From: Orthonyx spaldingii
Lineage: Eukaryota > Chordata > Aves > Passeriformes > Orthonychidae
Reading direction: 5' to 3'
Assembly (NCBI GenBank): GCA_013397795.1
Contig: VZTJ01004779.1
Location: 883,386-947,385, forward strand
DNA: 64,000 bases
Every line of letters starts with the position of its first letter. The stretch's first letter is position 1. The notes under the pieces are model-generated. The model saw nothing but the letters and a program-made list of their open reading frames with translations, was not told the DNA's origin and searched no databases. Below are positions 47,301 to 59,832 of this stretch, piece by piece. Both the position numbers and the translations under genes were made by a program.

Positions 47301-48714
47301 ATTTATCACCAACTGGATTTTGTGTTTGTGTATGCAGTGGGGTGTCTTCCTGTGAGCAATAAGACATTCCTTTATCTGGTGGTCTTAGCAAAAGGTGCAA
47401 GCAGAATCTTAATTTTTCTAGGTTTCTTTTTTTTTAATATAGACAAACATCTATCCATACAAAATTATTCAGGATTGGTCACCTAAAAGCTACCTGTTTC
47501 CCTTTGATTTTTTTATTTTTTTTTTTTTTTTGAAGAAAAGTAATATAAATAGGCTCAAAAACCCCAAAACACAAACTACAATATTTGTACCCAAGAAAGT
47601 TATCCTGGTGGAAATATTTTAAAAGGCACTAATACAAGTATGTTCTTAGAGCCCACTGAAAGCAGTGATGTAGAAAATGTGTGTGGACAGAAATATGAGG
47701 AAGGACACATTAAGGACAGGAGCTGCACACATATTTTTTTTGGAGACTCCAGCACCTCATCACCTATAAAGGTGTCACAACCCAACCTGATAAGAGAGAC
47801 CCATGGTGTTCATACCTCCCCTGCCTTCAGTGTGTGCATGCAATCTCCTGGAATCATGACACAACCCAGCATGCTGTCTTTTCAGTATGCAACTGATACA
47901 AAGGTGTAATATTGATGGGCAATCCTTGGCAATGGTCCATAAGGCTTTAAAACAGAACAACCCACAGGGATAATGAATCAGTGGGGTTATTCAACAAATC
48001 TTTCAGAGTAGTAACCACGTGGCAGCAAAATAAAAATATAGCCACACTGTTACTACTTTATAACATCCACCTTATTAATTCCTGACCAATGTCAACATTT
48101 CTGTAGGCTGCCAACAGAACTGGTTAGGCAAAGAATACACTGAAAGCAAGATGAAAATATTGAAAATGTCAGAATGAAAATTGTCAGAATAGAATGACAA
48201 AAATGCGTGTTTGGATGAGGGGATGGAGGTCGTCACCACAGGAATTTTGCATAAAGTGGATATTTGAAGCTAAATTGCAGCAGGAAAGGGATGAAAAAGT
48301 GAGACTTGACCAGCAATGATTTTAGAGGGTTCTTAGTCCATGATATTGTTTAAAAATAGCTAATGAAGGAAAAAAAATAAAGCCTTGGCTAAAACCTTTT
48401 TTCATCATTGTTTCCTGTGAGTAATAAAAATCCGGTTCAAGCTGAATACTGTATAACAACTTCATTATTTTTAAAAATTTTGAAAAGTACTCTGCATCAA
48501 GTAACAGTAAAACTCAGTTCTATACTCTTCTCCATTCTGGCCAAAAGACAGACAAGAAAAAGCAGAGAGGAGAAAATTATAAGCAGGAAAAAGATGAAAT
48601 GAAGGTTCAGTTTAACTTTTCATTTTGATTAACCTGTAGACTGGAGCTCAAATGCTCTGCTAGAATTTATAGAGGTTTGAAAGATAGATGAATCTTTTCA
48701 CTTTATTCAGCTGA
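43806..48714. other. AT-rich non-coding stretch
   Basis: Almost 5 kb without a supported gene. The longest frames are about 100 codons (45021-45311 and 45830-46135, both plus). An 89-codon plus-strand frame at 47640-47909 in slightly GC-richer DNA is unrecognised. A poly-T run at about 47505-47532 could be the tail of a minus-strand retrocopy. A plus-strand GGG/GTAAGT donor-like site near 46491 has no exon in front. Confidence 0.45.
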
Positions 48715-49145
48715 AATACTGTACCCAGTTTCAAACACTGTGCCTCAAGAAAGATGAAGTGCTGTAACCCTACTGAAGAGGCAGCAGAAAAGAAGAAAAG
48801 ATCAGAGACCTGGAAAACATAACCCATGTCCTACAAAAAAAGAGAGGAAGAAATAGGTTTGGGTAGATAGAGGGTCACTGGGAAAAGGGTGGGAATAATC
48901 TGCATAAAACATTAACAGTCTTTTAAATTTGGCAAGGAAGCTTCATGTTAGGTATTAGGAAAAATGTTCAACCTCTGAAGCAGCAAAACTGTAGAACTGA
49001 TTGGAGAGGCTGTGATCTACTCAAAATGAAAGATAAAAATCTGTGAGGAAAGACTCAGGTTCACTGATGCTGTTGAAAGGGGTAAAGGAATTGAATTAAC
49101 TTTCAGGATCCCATCCAGCTCCAAGGTTTTTCTTATGTTTTAGGC
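48715..49145 (+). repeat. Ancient CR1 LINE fragment
   Basis: Weak but ordered resemblance to an old CR1 lineage: actgtacccagtttcaaaca, tcagagacctggaaaacata, cttcatgttaggtattagga, acttgattggagaggctgtg-like words, and the end ggatcccatccagctccaag followed by gtttttcttatg. The copy is far more diverged than the others and many positions are uncertain. Confidence 0.6.
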
Positions 49146-51093
49146 AAGTTAAGAGACAATCCAAAAACAATTAATCAAATTTAACAATTAAGAAACCCTC
49201 ACTATAACTGAAATCCTGGGTGCATACAGAATTTTCAAAATACAATTAGCCATTTTAAACCACTTTTATATATCTATTAAAGAAAACCCAACGCCTTTAC
49301 ATTAATGAAAAAGAAATGGAGAATCAATTCCAATTTTATTTTATTGTCTATAAATTTGCATTACGCTAACTCAGCATTAATTTAATTTTTTGGGCATTTT
49401 TTCAACAAAAATAAAAGTCTGTAATAGCTTCACTACAGCCATTGTTTGTTACAATCTACTTGGATTTTTTTCAGAATTTTCGTATTTAACATGACAGACT
49501 TCAAGAGGTTTTTGTGCCATTAAATGCTGTGGGGATAATTGACATTAACTATAAATTCTTGGAAAAAGTCATGAACTTTATCATGACAGCTGAGCTATCC
49601 CTTCTTTACTATATCCATTTACTAAAAATTCCAACTTCAGAGTCGGAGAGAAAATATCAATTTATAATTTTTTCTAAAAAATATATTTTACCAGCAAACC
49701 CAGACTCACCATCATATATTTGATTCTCATTTGTCAGGTAGCTGTAGAAAGGCTTCAACAAACATTTTTCAAAAATTTAAGGTTGTATCCTGGTTGAGGA
49801 CCAGATTTTACCAAAAGCTTGAGAGATCATAAATCCAACTTTGCATGTTCTAAAAAGCATTACCTTAGTTCTCCAGACTCATGAAAGATGACATTTTTAG
49901 ATGTTCATTTTCAAAGACAATAATTTTATTGTTCAACTATCCACAACAAATAGCAACAGGTACTGTTTTCTACACCATTAGCCTGGGACATGAAATACTT
50001 CCTTGTCCTCAGATCTGATTCTTTGCCTCTGCTGTGATGAAACATAACATTGATATAATACCTCAGCCCATATCTTCCTTCTGATATCTTGGTTTCTACA
50101 CAAAATGAGTCACGTAACATTCACCAGAATGGGTTTCATGTCTCAATCCCCTAATCTAGACAATTGTGATTTAGAGTTGGTGAGACTCATAAGAACTGCC
50201 CCAACTCCCAAACAGAAACACAGTAACCACAGACTGGCAGAATATAAAATCATGGGTAACAATATAAGAAAATAATAAATATTCACATACTATATCCAGC
50301 TATCAATTATAATGTCATTTTCTTAATTAAAAATGTGTGGATTTTTTTTCATGTATAAAGCCCACCTTCATGTTGCAAAGCACTAAATCCTCATTCTAGA
50401 CCATTTCTCCATATAGATCTGTATAGGAATTCCTTATATACTCATGTGTTCTTTGGCAGGATAAGGCTCTTTCCATTACAAAAATCACTGACCTAAATCA
50501 CACTAAAATCCTCTTCAATTTTTTGTTAGGTACTTATGCAAAAGAAGCTGAACACTCTCTGGTGTCTTGTAGGCCTGTTTTGTTGCTGCTTCTGCCTTTC
50601 AAAGAATCATTACAAAACACGGTCTCCAAAAATTTTCCCTTTACTGTTCAAAGTCTGAATCATTATTAACCTTGCCTTTGAAGTACAAGGCACACTTACA
50701 ATAAAAGACACGAAGACATTAAAGAAAAGTTCTCTTTTTAAGGTGTAAAAGAAAACACTACCATCTCACTGTTATCATCCATTTTTCTGTCAAGTGCTTG
50801 CATTTGTCGAGTACTCTCAAGATTTTGTAGAATTCCAGAAAACGCATTAAATACTATTTCTGTTTTAATCATGAGAAAAAGTGGGAATAAGGAAGAAAAC
50901 TGATTTGTTTTAGACTACACAACCAATTGTAGAGCTAGATTTAAAACTCTAACCAGCTGGCTAGAGTTATTGGGAAAAATAAATCATCAGAACAGTAAAT
51001 TTAACATAACTGAATATTTCCCATGGTTAAGAAGTAATTTCAATTAATTTCCTGCAGGAATAGCCTGTCATTTTCCTTTAAAATGATCCTGTG
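49146..51093. other. AT-rich non-coding stretch
   Basis: No supported feature. Frames at 49514-49723 (plus) and 49926-50120 (minus) lack motifs. Confidence 0.5.
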
Positions 51094-51323
51094 TCACAGT
51101 AGCATAGAACAGCACAGATTAGAAGGGACTTGAAAAAATCATCTGGTTCAACCTCCCACGGCAAAGGGAGCCTTGATGAGATTATCAAGCACCCTCTCCT
51201 ACCCCATCTTGAAAACCTCCACCAGTGGGGACTCCATCATGTCTCTCAGAGTTTGTTGCAATGAATGATTGATTTCACTGTAGTAAAATCTCTTCCTTAT
51301 GTTGAAATGATGTTCTGGTTCAT
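51094..51323 (-). repeat. CR1 LINE fragment (older subfamily type)
   Basis: cacagtagcatagaacagca, gattagaagggacttgaaaa, tcatctggttcaacctccca, cggcaaagggagccttgatg, aaaacctccaccagtgggga and ctccatcatgtctctcagag appear in CR1 order, tip at the low-coordinate end. The wording differs from the nearby copy at 51.9 kb, so it represents another CR1 subfamily. Confidence 0.88.
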
Positions 51324-51937
51324 CTTTTTTTTTAAAAAAAATAATAAATATGCCTTTGCTCATTCCAAGGATGCATTTTCAAGTAAGTTAAAGTGCATGT
51401 TATTTTAATTAGTGAAAATGTACAAACATTTGAAATGAAATATAATTACTCAACCTTTCAAAACAAAGGAGTTTTTTCATCCTTAATCAGCAAAAGCAAC
51501 AATTTTAAGTCTCAAATTCTCACAAAAGAGGAAAATTATTGGTTTAATGTTTGTAGCCAGCAGCTGATGTGAGTTTAGGGCTACATACCTTTAAAACTTT
51601 AGACATGAGTCCACATATTTTGGTTATAAAAAGGAACATGAAACACTTTCAAATGAAGTTGCTTTTTGAAGTGGCTGTATTATTTGGTTACATGTATGTT
51701 TGCCACATTCCACGGGCTTGCTGCCAGGATGGTCTCTCTTTTATGAAAGAAACAACTTATTATAATATTAAGCAGTTTGGAAAAGCTTAACATACTTTTT
51801 GGAACACAAAAGCACAAAAGCCTTTGCAATGCAGTGTGTGTATCACTGTTCTGTCACACAAACCCATCCTTTAAGTTTAGGAAGTTGAGTATAAACAAAA
51901 TATTTCAATTATGCAAAATTACTTCTTTTCCCTTATT
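51324..51937. other. Spacer between two CR1 copies
   Basis: AT-rich. The 73- and 88-codon plus-strand frames (51569-51790 and 51777-52043) are unsupported, and the second runs into the CR1 copy. Confidence 0.45.
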
Positions 51938-52347
51938 AAAGAATCATGGAAAGGCTTGGGTTGGAAGACACCTTCAAGATGATCTAGTTCCAACACCTTT
52001 CACCAGATCAGGTTTCTCAGAGCTGCATCCAGCCTGGGCTTGAACACTTCCAGGGATGGAGAATTCACAGCTTCTCTGGTCAACCTGTGCCAGTGCCTCA
52101 CCACTTGAACAGTAAAGAATCTCTTCCTTGCATCCAATCTAAACCTCCTCTCAGTTTGAAGCCATTCCCCCTTGTCCTGTCACTACATACTGCTGTATAT
52201 ACTCTTTCTCCATCTTTCTTACAGGTTCCATTCAGGTACTGGAAGGCCACAACTAGGCCACCCCAAAGCCTTCTCCTTCCTAGGCTGAACAATCCCAATT
52301 CTCTCAGCCTTTCCTTATCTATGTTTGACATGTCCTAGTGCTTCAGT
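51938..52347 (-). repeat. CR1 LINE 3' region with ORF2 C-terminal remnant
   Basis: An inverted CR1 of about 410 bases: agaatcatggaaaggcttgg, ccagcctgggcttgaacact, tccagggatggagaattcac, cctgtgccagtgcctcacca. The minus strand is still open at 52098-52331 and encodes the ORF2 C-terminal motif SDRTRGNGFKL (52152-52184), preceded by LRELGLFSLGRRRLWGG. These residues mark the end of the reverse-transcriptase protein. The frame is only 77 codons and is a dead remnant, not a host gene. Confidence 0.95.
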
Positions 52348-52507
52348 TGTATACCAAAACTGAACTTTAGCTGCACTAAGATAGTTACAAGTATAGCTGC
52401 ATTTGAACTGCTTTACTGTTGTTCCTTTAAGATAAGAAAGAATTTTGAAACCAAATTTTAATGAGTAATGGTTGCAATATAATTATTCATTTGGTAGTTA
52501 CATTTCT

Positions 52508-52756
52508 TCAGTCAAAACTAGAGGTGTCAGTCACTGAGATTTGTTCTGCTAAGGATTTACAGTTGTAAGTCACATCAGGTAAGCGAGGTTGCTCACAGAC
52601 AGAATGGTTAAATCCTAAAAGAGAAGCACCACAAGGCTCCTGGATCAACTCGGAACAAACACTGCAGGGATAAACAGGATCTAAACAATACTGCTCAAGA
52701 GTGTTGCCTAAAGTTTCTATAAGTGTTTTCTGTCTCCGGACTTGCAAGGTGGATTC
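52508..52756 (-). CDS. Candidate 3'-terminal coding exon (minus strand), unidentified
   Basis: Seen: on the minus strand tagttcttttctgag precedes an open frame of 82 codons ending in TGA at 52508-52510. The peptide starts ESTLQVRRQKTLIETLGN, includes a CLDPVYPCSVCSEL cluster with further Cys-rich spacing, and ends in an acidic/Ser-rich tail SVTDTSSFD. Composition and hydrophilicity look protein-like, and there is no repeat in the segment. The acceptor has a short pyrimidine tract. No start codon lies in it, so it would be the last exon of a transcript beginning at higher coordinates. I do not recognise the family. Chance remains likely enough to keep confidence low. Confidence 0.3.
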   Translation of the reverse strand, partial: ESTLQVRRQKTLIETLGNTLEQYCLDPVYPCSVCSELIQEPCGASLLGFNHSVCEQPRLPDVTYNCKSLAEQISVTDTSSFD

Positions 52757-55700
52757 CTCAGAAAAGAACTATGGTTTGCATATCAAGACCAAGCAAAATT
52801 TCTTGGAACTTCTCCTTGCATAAAGATGCTTGATTGGATATAAAAATCCATGAGCATTTTAAAGCAATCACTACAGTACAAAGTGCCATTAAAACAAACC
52901 ACAGAGACTCTTTTTAATAATCTAGTCTTTATCAGAAAAGAGTCAGCTATTTTGAAATAAAACCAAACCAAACCAAAAATACAAATGAAAACGTATAAGA
53001 GAGACGTTGATGTTTGAAGACATGACTATGTGAGTGAGATGTTCATGCATATAACACATTTTCATGCACATAAAATGAGACTAATACTGTAACTGAGTGC
53101 ATCAACAGCACAGCAACAAGAACAAACTGCAACTCTGTGTGTCCTCTGCCATTTCTAGTTTTTCAAAACTCGCCTGAAGCACATAAGTTTCTAGCACACC
53201 TTCTGTAGTTAGTGGCATGCACTTTCCATTTCATTGTCTGTGAATATTTATTGTTTTTAGCATGTGGTCAATATTTTCTTAAAATAGAACATATTTATAG
53301 GCATAAATACATTCTAAATAAACATTTAACTTCCTACAAGACAGGTCTAGGATTTTTAAAGGTTTTGTTTATAATAGTGGATTAATTTTCAGTATGTGGA
53401 GGTGCCCTAGTATTCAGAAACAAGAACTTACTCAAGAGAACAGGTCTACTCTTGAGGTTCAGCGAGTCTCACTTTTCATCACATGGAAGAACTGAATATT
53501 TTGCACTTGTAAAGACGTCTTCCTAGCTCCTGTTGTGCACGTGTTCTATTTGCAAAACAAGCTTTTAAAGACATCTGAGTAGGCACTGTCATTTTTGGCA
53601 GTAATTAGGAGAGAATGAGAATGTTTAATAGACCACTCTATCCAGAGAATTTAATTAGACTGTCACGCAAGACTTTGTACAAGGTCCCCCTAGTGGAAGT
53701 AAAACATTATGATTATGACCTGTTTTTCAAAGTCAAAGTTTTGTACAAGAACAAAATTAACCCACAAGGTCATTTGAAAGTCAATGCAAACGCTGAACAT
53801 ACGGGATACAGAGATACAGGTCTTTCAAGAAAGTTGTATTATTCCTGCACAAACACTCATAAGGCAAGGAAGATAGAAGTTTTTAAGTGTTACAGGATGA
53901 ATAATTTTAGATGTATACAGGAGTTCTGATAATTTGGAACTGAAAACATATATACGGCTTTGGCATATTTCAATTCTAATCAATGTTGGCTAACGTAGTT
54001 AGGCATCATTCTTTGCAATTATAGCTAAAGAATAAACAAAATTATACATTGTTTTGAATTTTTACTGAACGGTTCTGAGTTAATGATTTCAAAGAATGAC
54101 CTCACCCAAGACATTCTGAAAGTGGAGACTGTGTCCCTAAATGTACATTAAAATAATTGAGTCTGATTCTCTGTATATCTCTGAACAAATCATTGGCAAG
54201 AAGGCATAATGATATTTACAATGCTGTTGTTGCTAATACCAGTGTTGACATAAAACAAAACAGATATGCTGCTGATTGTCTTTTATTATTAACTCAGTCA
54301 TTAGACATGTTGGACCAGTTTACGACCAGCTACTAATGTGGAGTGAAGTAAACAGCTTTACAAAAGTAAACATGGGTAGGCTTGTCTGAATTTACTGAAA
54401 CACAAGTATTCTTCACGACAAATAAAAATGTTAGAGAAAAAAATGGGTAAGATATACAACCCTTCCTCAAATAACCATTAAAGATAAATTATTCAAAGTT
54501 ATCTTTGTCATAAGTTGACTGGCACATTCTAAAAATTCACTCTCAATTATCTTTCTTAAATACACATCAGAGGTATCTTAATTCAAATAAATGTTTTAAA
54601 ATTTTCTGCCTATATGTGTGGTTTTGAATTCTGAGTATGCACCTCAAATATCTTTTACCACAGCTTTGACCTCCAATCTGCAGTTCTGCTTTGATTAAAT
54701 GTAGACCAAACAAAAAAAATTTGCCTCCATATTATAATTAATTCATTGCTAGCTATAAAATTCCTTGTAAGAAGGCTAATTCATAAATGAAATAAAAAGT
54801 AACCTGCTACAAAATGATGCTTCAAAACTAAGAAAATCTGTATTGGAATGGAAAAAACAAATATGGAACTAGAGCAGAGTTGCCTAAGAAACCAGGTTTT
54901 AGGGATTTGTTGACTTTTTTGTTTTTCTTTCTTAACTCTAGATTGCTTCAGAATTCTAATATTACAAAAATTATATTGCTTACAGTTGACCCGGATGCCA
55001 AAGTTGAATGAAAACTGACCCAACACTAAAGGAAACAGGAAACAATGATGGATCTTGCAAGAAAACAATATTGAAGAAAGAATACATTTAGGGTTCTATG
55101 AGGTGTGACACTTTGGTGACAAAGCTCATTTTTTTTTAGTTCAAATTGAAGGTTACTTTGGTTCTTTCATGAAATATACGGTATTGCAATAAAGACTGCA
55201 CAAGACAATAGGATTACAATTTCAAACTTGATTTGCTTTTCTTCTGTGAAATCTGGTTTACTTCATTGAAACTCTGGCTCAGGTATATATGCTAAGAATA
55301 TGAGAAATGAAACAAAAATGCCTACTCTTTCCTTTTGTTCCTTGATGAATGACACCATGTCACTCTTTACCAGTGGAAAGCTCTTGCTGTGTGCACTGGA
55401 CCTGAGGCTAAGCTTCCCAGGAATTAACTGAAGCCTGAACTGAATGTACAGTGTTAACATGAGGTCATAGGTGGGGTTTACTTTTTCCACCTTAGCAGGA
55501 AAAAGGAAATTTCATATGCTGTGTATCATGCCAGTCAGTCATTTTTCATCAAAAATGTCATTGGGAGGAAAAAAATACACATTTATAGCCTAACCACTCC
55601 CCTTGAAATATCACTAAGAATTAGGAAAGATAGAACATAACTGGCTAACTCCAAATTACTTCAAACATTGAGATTAAAAATAATAATCATAATATCTCCC

Positions 55701-55984
55701 TGCAAAATATGGAGTCATAATCAAAGAGGATTATTAAGTCTTTATTTTAATACAAAGACACCATGGTATCAACTTCACTGTAATTTACTTAGTTGTCAGA
55801 ACTCTGGACTGTCCTTTCAGCACATCCTCTCTCCCTCCACTTATTAAAGAAACTGAGAGTCTACAGAAAGAGCAACCTGGTCTGCAAAGGTTTGGTTTTC
55901 TATTTCTGACTCCAGGCAAATACACCTCATAAGTTATATTCCTTCATATTCGTATGTCATCTCAAATGAATAGACATGTGAGCT
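52757..55984. other. AT-rich non-coding stretch
   Basis: About 3.2 kb with no supported feature. A 104-codon plus-strand frame at 53615-53929 is Lys/Tyr-rich, with no matching splice sites or known domain. An interrupted (AAACC) run lies at about 52962-52978. Confidence 0.45.
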
Positions 55985-56505
55985 ACTTAGCTAGTTTGAT
56001 TGCATGTCAAACTCCACTTACAACACCAAATATCCCAATTTCTCTGAGCACTCTGATCCAGTGTTTAATTATTCTTGTGGGGAATATCTTTTTCCTTATA
56101 TCCACTCATACCAATCCTTTACAGCTGATTATTATGGTCCTCTGTTCTCCTGCCTGCCTCTATCTTCCTGTAAGGAAGGACAGGTGGCTGTTAGGGTTTC
56201 CCACAGCTGTCCCTCCTCCAGACTGTGCAAACCCCAGTCCCCCAGCCTCTCCTCACAGAGGAAGGTCTCCACACCTTACTGACCACCTTGGTGGCCCCTG
56301 AATGCTGTTGTCTGCCAACATCATTCCTGCACTGTGCATCCCCAAAATGGATATCTTATGTGAGATATGGTCCAACCAGTGACGAGTAAAGGGGAATAAT
56401 CAGTTCAAATTACCTACTGCCCCTGATTGTGTTGGTACAGCCCAGGATGTTCACAACCTTTGTTGCTGCCTGGTCACATTGCTGCCATGTGTTTACCAGT
56501 TAACA
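55985..56505 (-). repeat. CR1 LINE internal/3' fragment, diverged
   Basis: Ordered CR1 words read inverted: ctctgagcactctgatccag, aatatctttttccttatatc, cagctgtccctcctccagac, cccccagcctctcctcacag, ccaccttggtggcccctgaa, gtacagcccaggatgttcac and tggtcacattgctgccatgt. About 500 bases cover the reverse-transcriptase end. Overlapping plus frames (55954-56301, 56004-56282) are antisense artefacts. Confidence 0.85.
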
Positions 56506-59039
56506 ACAACAAAAGAAAATAAAAAAACCTCAGATTTATAGCTTTTTTTTTTTTTTTTTATTTCTGCTGTTTGCAAATGCAACTCAAGTGAACAAAACTA
56601 CTTTGAACTTCTGAAAATTCAAGGCCCCTATATAATTAAGGTTAGAAGACTAATTAAAAACAACAATCCATTTTCACATACTTATTTTAATTTCAAAACA
56701 TCTTGTTCTCTCACTCTTTCTTTTCTTTTTTTTTTTCCTTCAGAATCCTGCTTTCACATTCCCTCAGAACCACAACCTAATTTCTGAAGGTGTACAAGGA
56801 AGGGATAAAGCAAATTACTAATTTATTTTATAACCAGCAATGGTTCCATTAAAGGATTCAGCTGATATGATGTTGGGTAAGGCAGAATCATCCGTTTTAA
56901 TGTATTATTCCATAATGTGGGAATGAATAAATTTTCTTTTATTTTCTCATGGATATCTGGATAGACATCACCAACATCAAAAGGTATGAAGCACAGGTAT
57001 GGAGAAAGGTCTGATTGCCTTCAATCATAACAAATCTGCATTTTTGTAGAACTCTGAGTGTTTGCAGAAAGGTGTCTAAAAGCCTGTTCACTACTTCTGC
57101 ACTACTGGCTGATGAGAATCAGTTTGTTGGTAGGACTTGTTTAGTTGGCTGGGTTTTTCTAACATATATTTTAATACAATCAATTATAAAAAATGACTGT
57201 GCAAACTCAAGGCATTGTTAAAACTTTGGATTTTATGCAGTCAGCATGCTATACCTTGGAACCATATTTAAAAATAAGAGACTTCCACTATAAAGATAGA
57301 AGAAAGGAAAAAGGGAAAACCCCACAGCTACCTCCTGTGATGATTTTTCAGCTGAGTGGTTACACTAATTTCAGCCTGTAGTGTAGCTACTCTTTTGTTC
57401 ATTTTGATTCTGCTCATGGTTGAACACATTATGAGAATATAACAAAATAAAACATCCACACTTTGGGGTTCCTGCAACTTCTCTTTTAATGAAAGTAAAA
57501 AGAGGCTTTCAAAATCTCTAGCTTCACTGATCACAAAGTTATCTGGAAAACTAAACTTCCTGTAAGAATTTTTTTTTATGGCAAAAATAATGACATTTTG
57601 ATGGAGCTGATCTCATTTTTATGACAGACTGACTGCTGAAAGTAATTTATAAATATTATATAAATACATGAGTTCACACCGACTTCAATGTGAGCAGCAT
57701 TTAGTTGTTCATTTTTGTTGCAAATAGAGAATACCTGAAAAGGAATGTTATTTTCCTTCCTCCATCTTGCAAATTTTTGGTCTACAACTTCTCTTTCTGC
57801 TTTGAAAGAGATACAGTAAGTATACAAAAAGCAAAACAGCAAAATCAAAAGTATTTTAAAATTATACAACTAGTAGTTTTATAAAATCATATCTGATGAA
57901 TAGGATAATCCCCAATTCAATAAGTCACATGTAGAAGAAGCTAGACAATAAATTTGATCAGGATTGTAAATGATGAATTCAGATTAATAACTGATCAAAA
58001 CAGTGAGCAAAATCCTAAAGCTGTGGTTTAGTCCGTACTGTATCTTGTCCAGGTGTAACTTCAATTTAGTTATATCTCAGTCTGTAGTCAGCATAAACAC
58101 CACTGTGCATCTAGAATACATAAACTCCTTATGTTTTTATAAATACTGTGATGAGAGAATGATAGAAAAATGATCTATTGGAAAATAAACCAATATTTTT
58201 CAGAAGTATGATAGAAATGTCTCAATTTTCAGGAATAATGTAATTTTTTAAATTAAGCTGAAGCTGTAATTTTCATTTCATTATAGTAAGAACATACAGC
58301 TTGTTATGTAAAACATGGTTATATATTTGCCTTTGACATACAGTAAAATATTAACTCAAATACCAAAATATATTAAATATTAAAGATTACAATATGATTA
58401 ATATTTAATTATGTTTTGCCATTATCTAAATCAAAATTATTCCATATGTCCCGATTTGACTTTCCCACTATACTAACTAGAGGGAGAGTTCAAATTTTAA
58501 ATTTTCTTCCTAATTTAAAATGGGGAAAAAATTCTAGTACCTCCTGTTCTATACCATGAGGACAAGGCATATTTTAAAAAAAAAGTTTGTATATAGAAAG
58601 TCATGGAAAATAACAAACTATAATTTGCTAAGTACCACTAAAACATATAATTTTAAAAAATATTCAGCAATAAACCCTCAAGAGCGAATTATCAGAACAG
58701 ATAGATCAGAAAGAATGGGGTGTTTTATCTGTTTAAAAGGGTTTTTTCTCATTCCTAATGTACCCCTCCTTAATATGGATGTTACCAGAAGTAACACATT
58801 GCAAACATGGTTCTATATTTCTTTACTAAGCACAGGAGATAAATTAGTGCAACAGTTTTACAGCAGAATGGTATTTTTGTATTCACTGCTTAGCTATTTT
58901 TTAAGCTGAAAACACAACTGACAGGAAAAAAAAAAACCCTCAGAACCTCATATACTACTTCTCTACCTGAAACAACAAAGCCCTGCAACAGAAAAAAAAG
59001 CTTTGAGGAGATGGGCACAGGCAATATCCTCACAAAACT
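56506..59039. other. AT-rich non-coding stretch
   Basis: Begins with a T run at about 56541-56560. Frames of 60-117 codons (for example 58556-58909 plus and 57576-57869 minus) are Lys/Asn/Ile/Phe-rich, as expected for chance frames in AT-rich DNA. A second T-rich patch lies at about 56718-56739. Confidence 0.45.
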
Positions 59040-59505
59040 CGGAACAGAATCTAGGGAGTGACCACAGCAGTTGTGAAGAAAGCTGAACCCATCTGGATGC
59101 CAAGGAGAGCAGAGGGTGGCCCTTGCTGTAGATAAAGAGTTGTATTGGTTGAGTGGGTCCATGGGTTGTGCACGTGCCCTTCCCCAAAATAATCCATAGA
59201 AAGTGTTACCTTCCTGAGACAGCCAGACCAGCACGCAGACTGCTCAACACAGAGCATCGAAACTGAGCAACCAGCAACAGGAACTTTGAAAACAGCGACA
59301 GGTTTGAGCTGGCTTCAAGCCATGCACCCGGGGATGTGCAGCATCGTGATGGCAGCACACAGTAACTGGCAATGGGAATCACATGAGCACTGGGATTCAG
59401 TACTGCAATTGCTATACCATGCTTGTGTTGTGGTTTTGGTACATTGCTGGATCACTCTGCTAAATCCAAATCCTATGCAACATCAAATGCCTTCAAGTGA
59501 GTAAA
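59040..59505. other. GC-richer patch with several CpGs, unidentified
   Basis: This patch is richer in GC and CpG than the flanks, with open frames on both strands (58890-59234 minus, 114 codons; 59286-59504 plus, 72 codons). The plus frame ends beside a CAA/GTGAGT donor-like site. A decayed retroelement, a non-coding exon or an old retrocopy would fit. I recognise no family words. Confidence 0.3.
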
Positions 59506-59832
59506 TTTGGTATTAAAACATTAAACCTTCTTCATGTGGAATGTGTAAAAAAACCCGGTCAGAGAGTATTGGAATCTTGACAATCTTGCAAAGGCATATG
59601 CCTTGAGGGAGACTAGATGGTGGCCTTTCAAAGTAAACAAGCAAATTAAAAACATTATAAATCATTCTCTCTGAAAGACAAATTCCCTGAAAGAGCATCA
59701 GAAACAAATTATCCTTTTCCTGGCGCCATACACCATGAGAGAAGGGAAGAAGGCTGACAGAGTGAAGACTTAGGTACAGTAAGGTGGATTGAGAGCAGCT
59801 CTGAGGAGAAGGAGTTGAGAACATTGCTGAAT
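59506..59832. other. Unassigned sequence before CR1
   Basis: No feature is supported. The 103-codon minus-strand frame at 59513-59824 is pyrimidine-driven (Ser/Leu-rich) and unrecognised. Confidence 0.4.

Noticed and set aside
52098..52331. 77-codon minus-strand frame as a host gene
   Set aside because: It encodes the CR1 ORF2 C-terminus and is a retroelement remnant.
53615..53929. 104-codon plus-strand frame as an exon
   Set aside because: Lys/Tyr-rich composition, no convincing acceptor or donor, and no recognised family.
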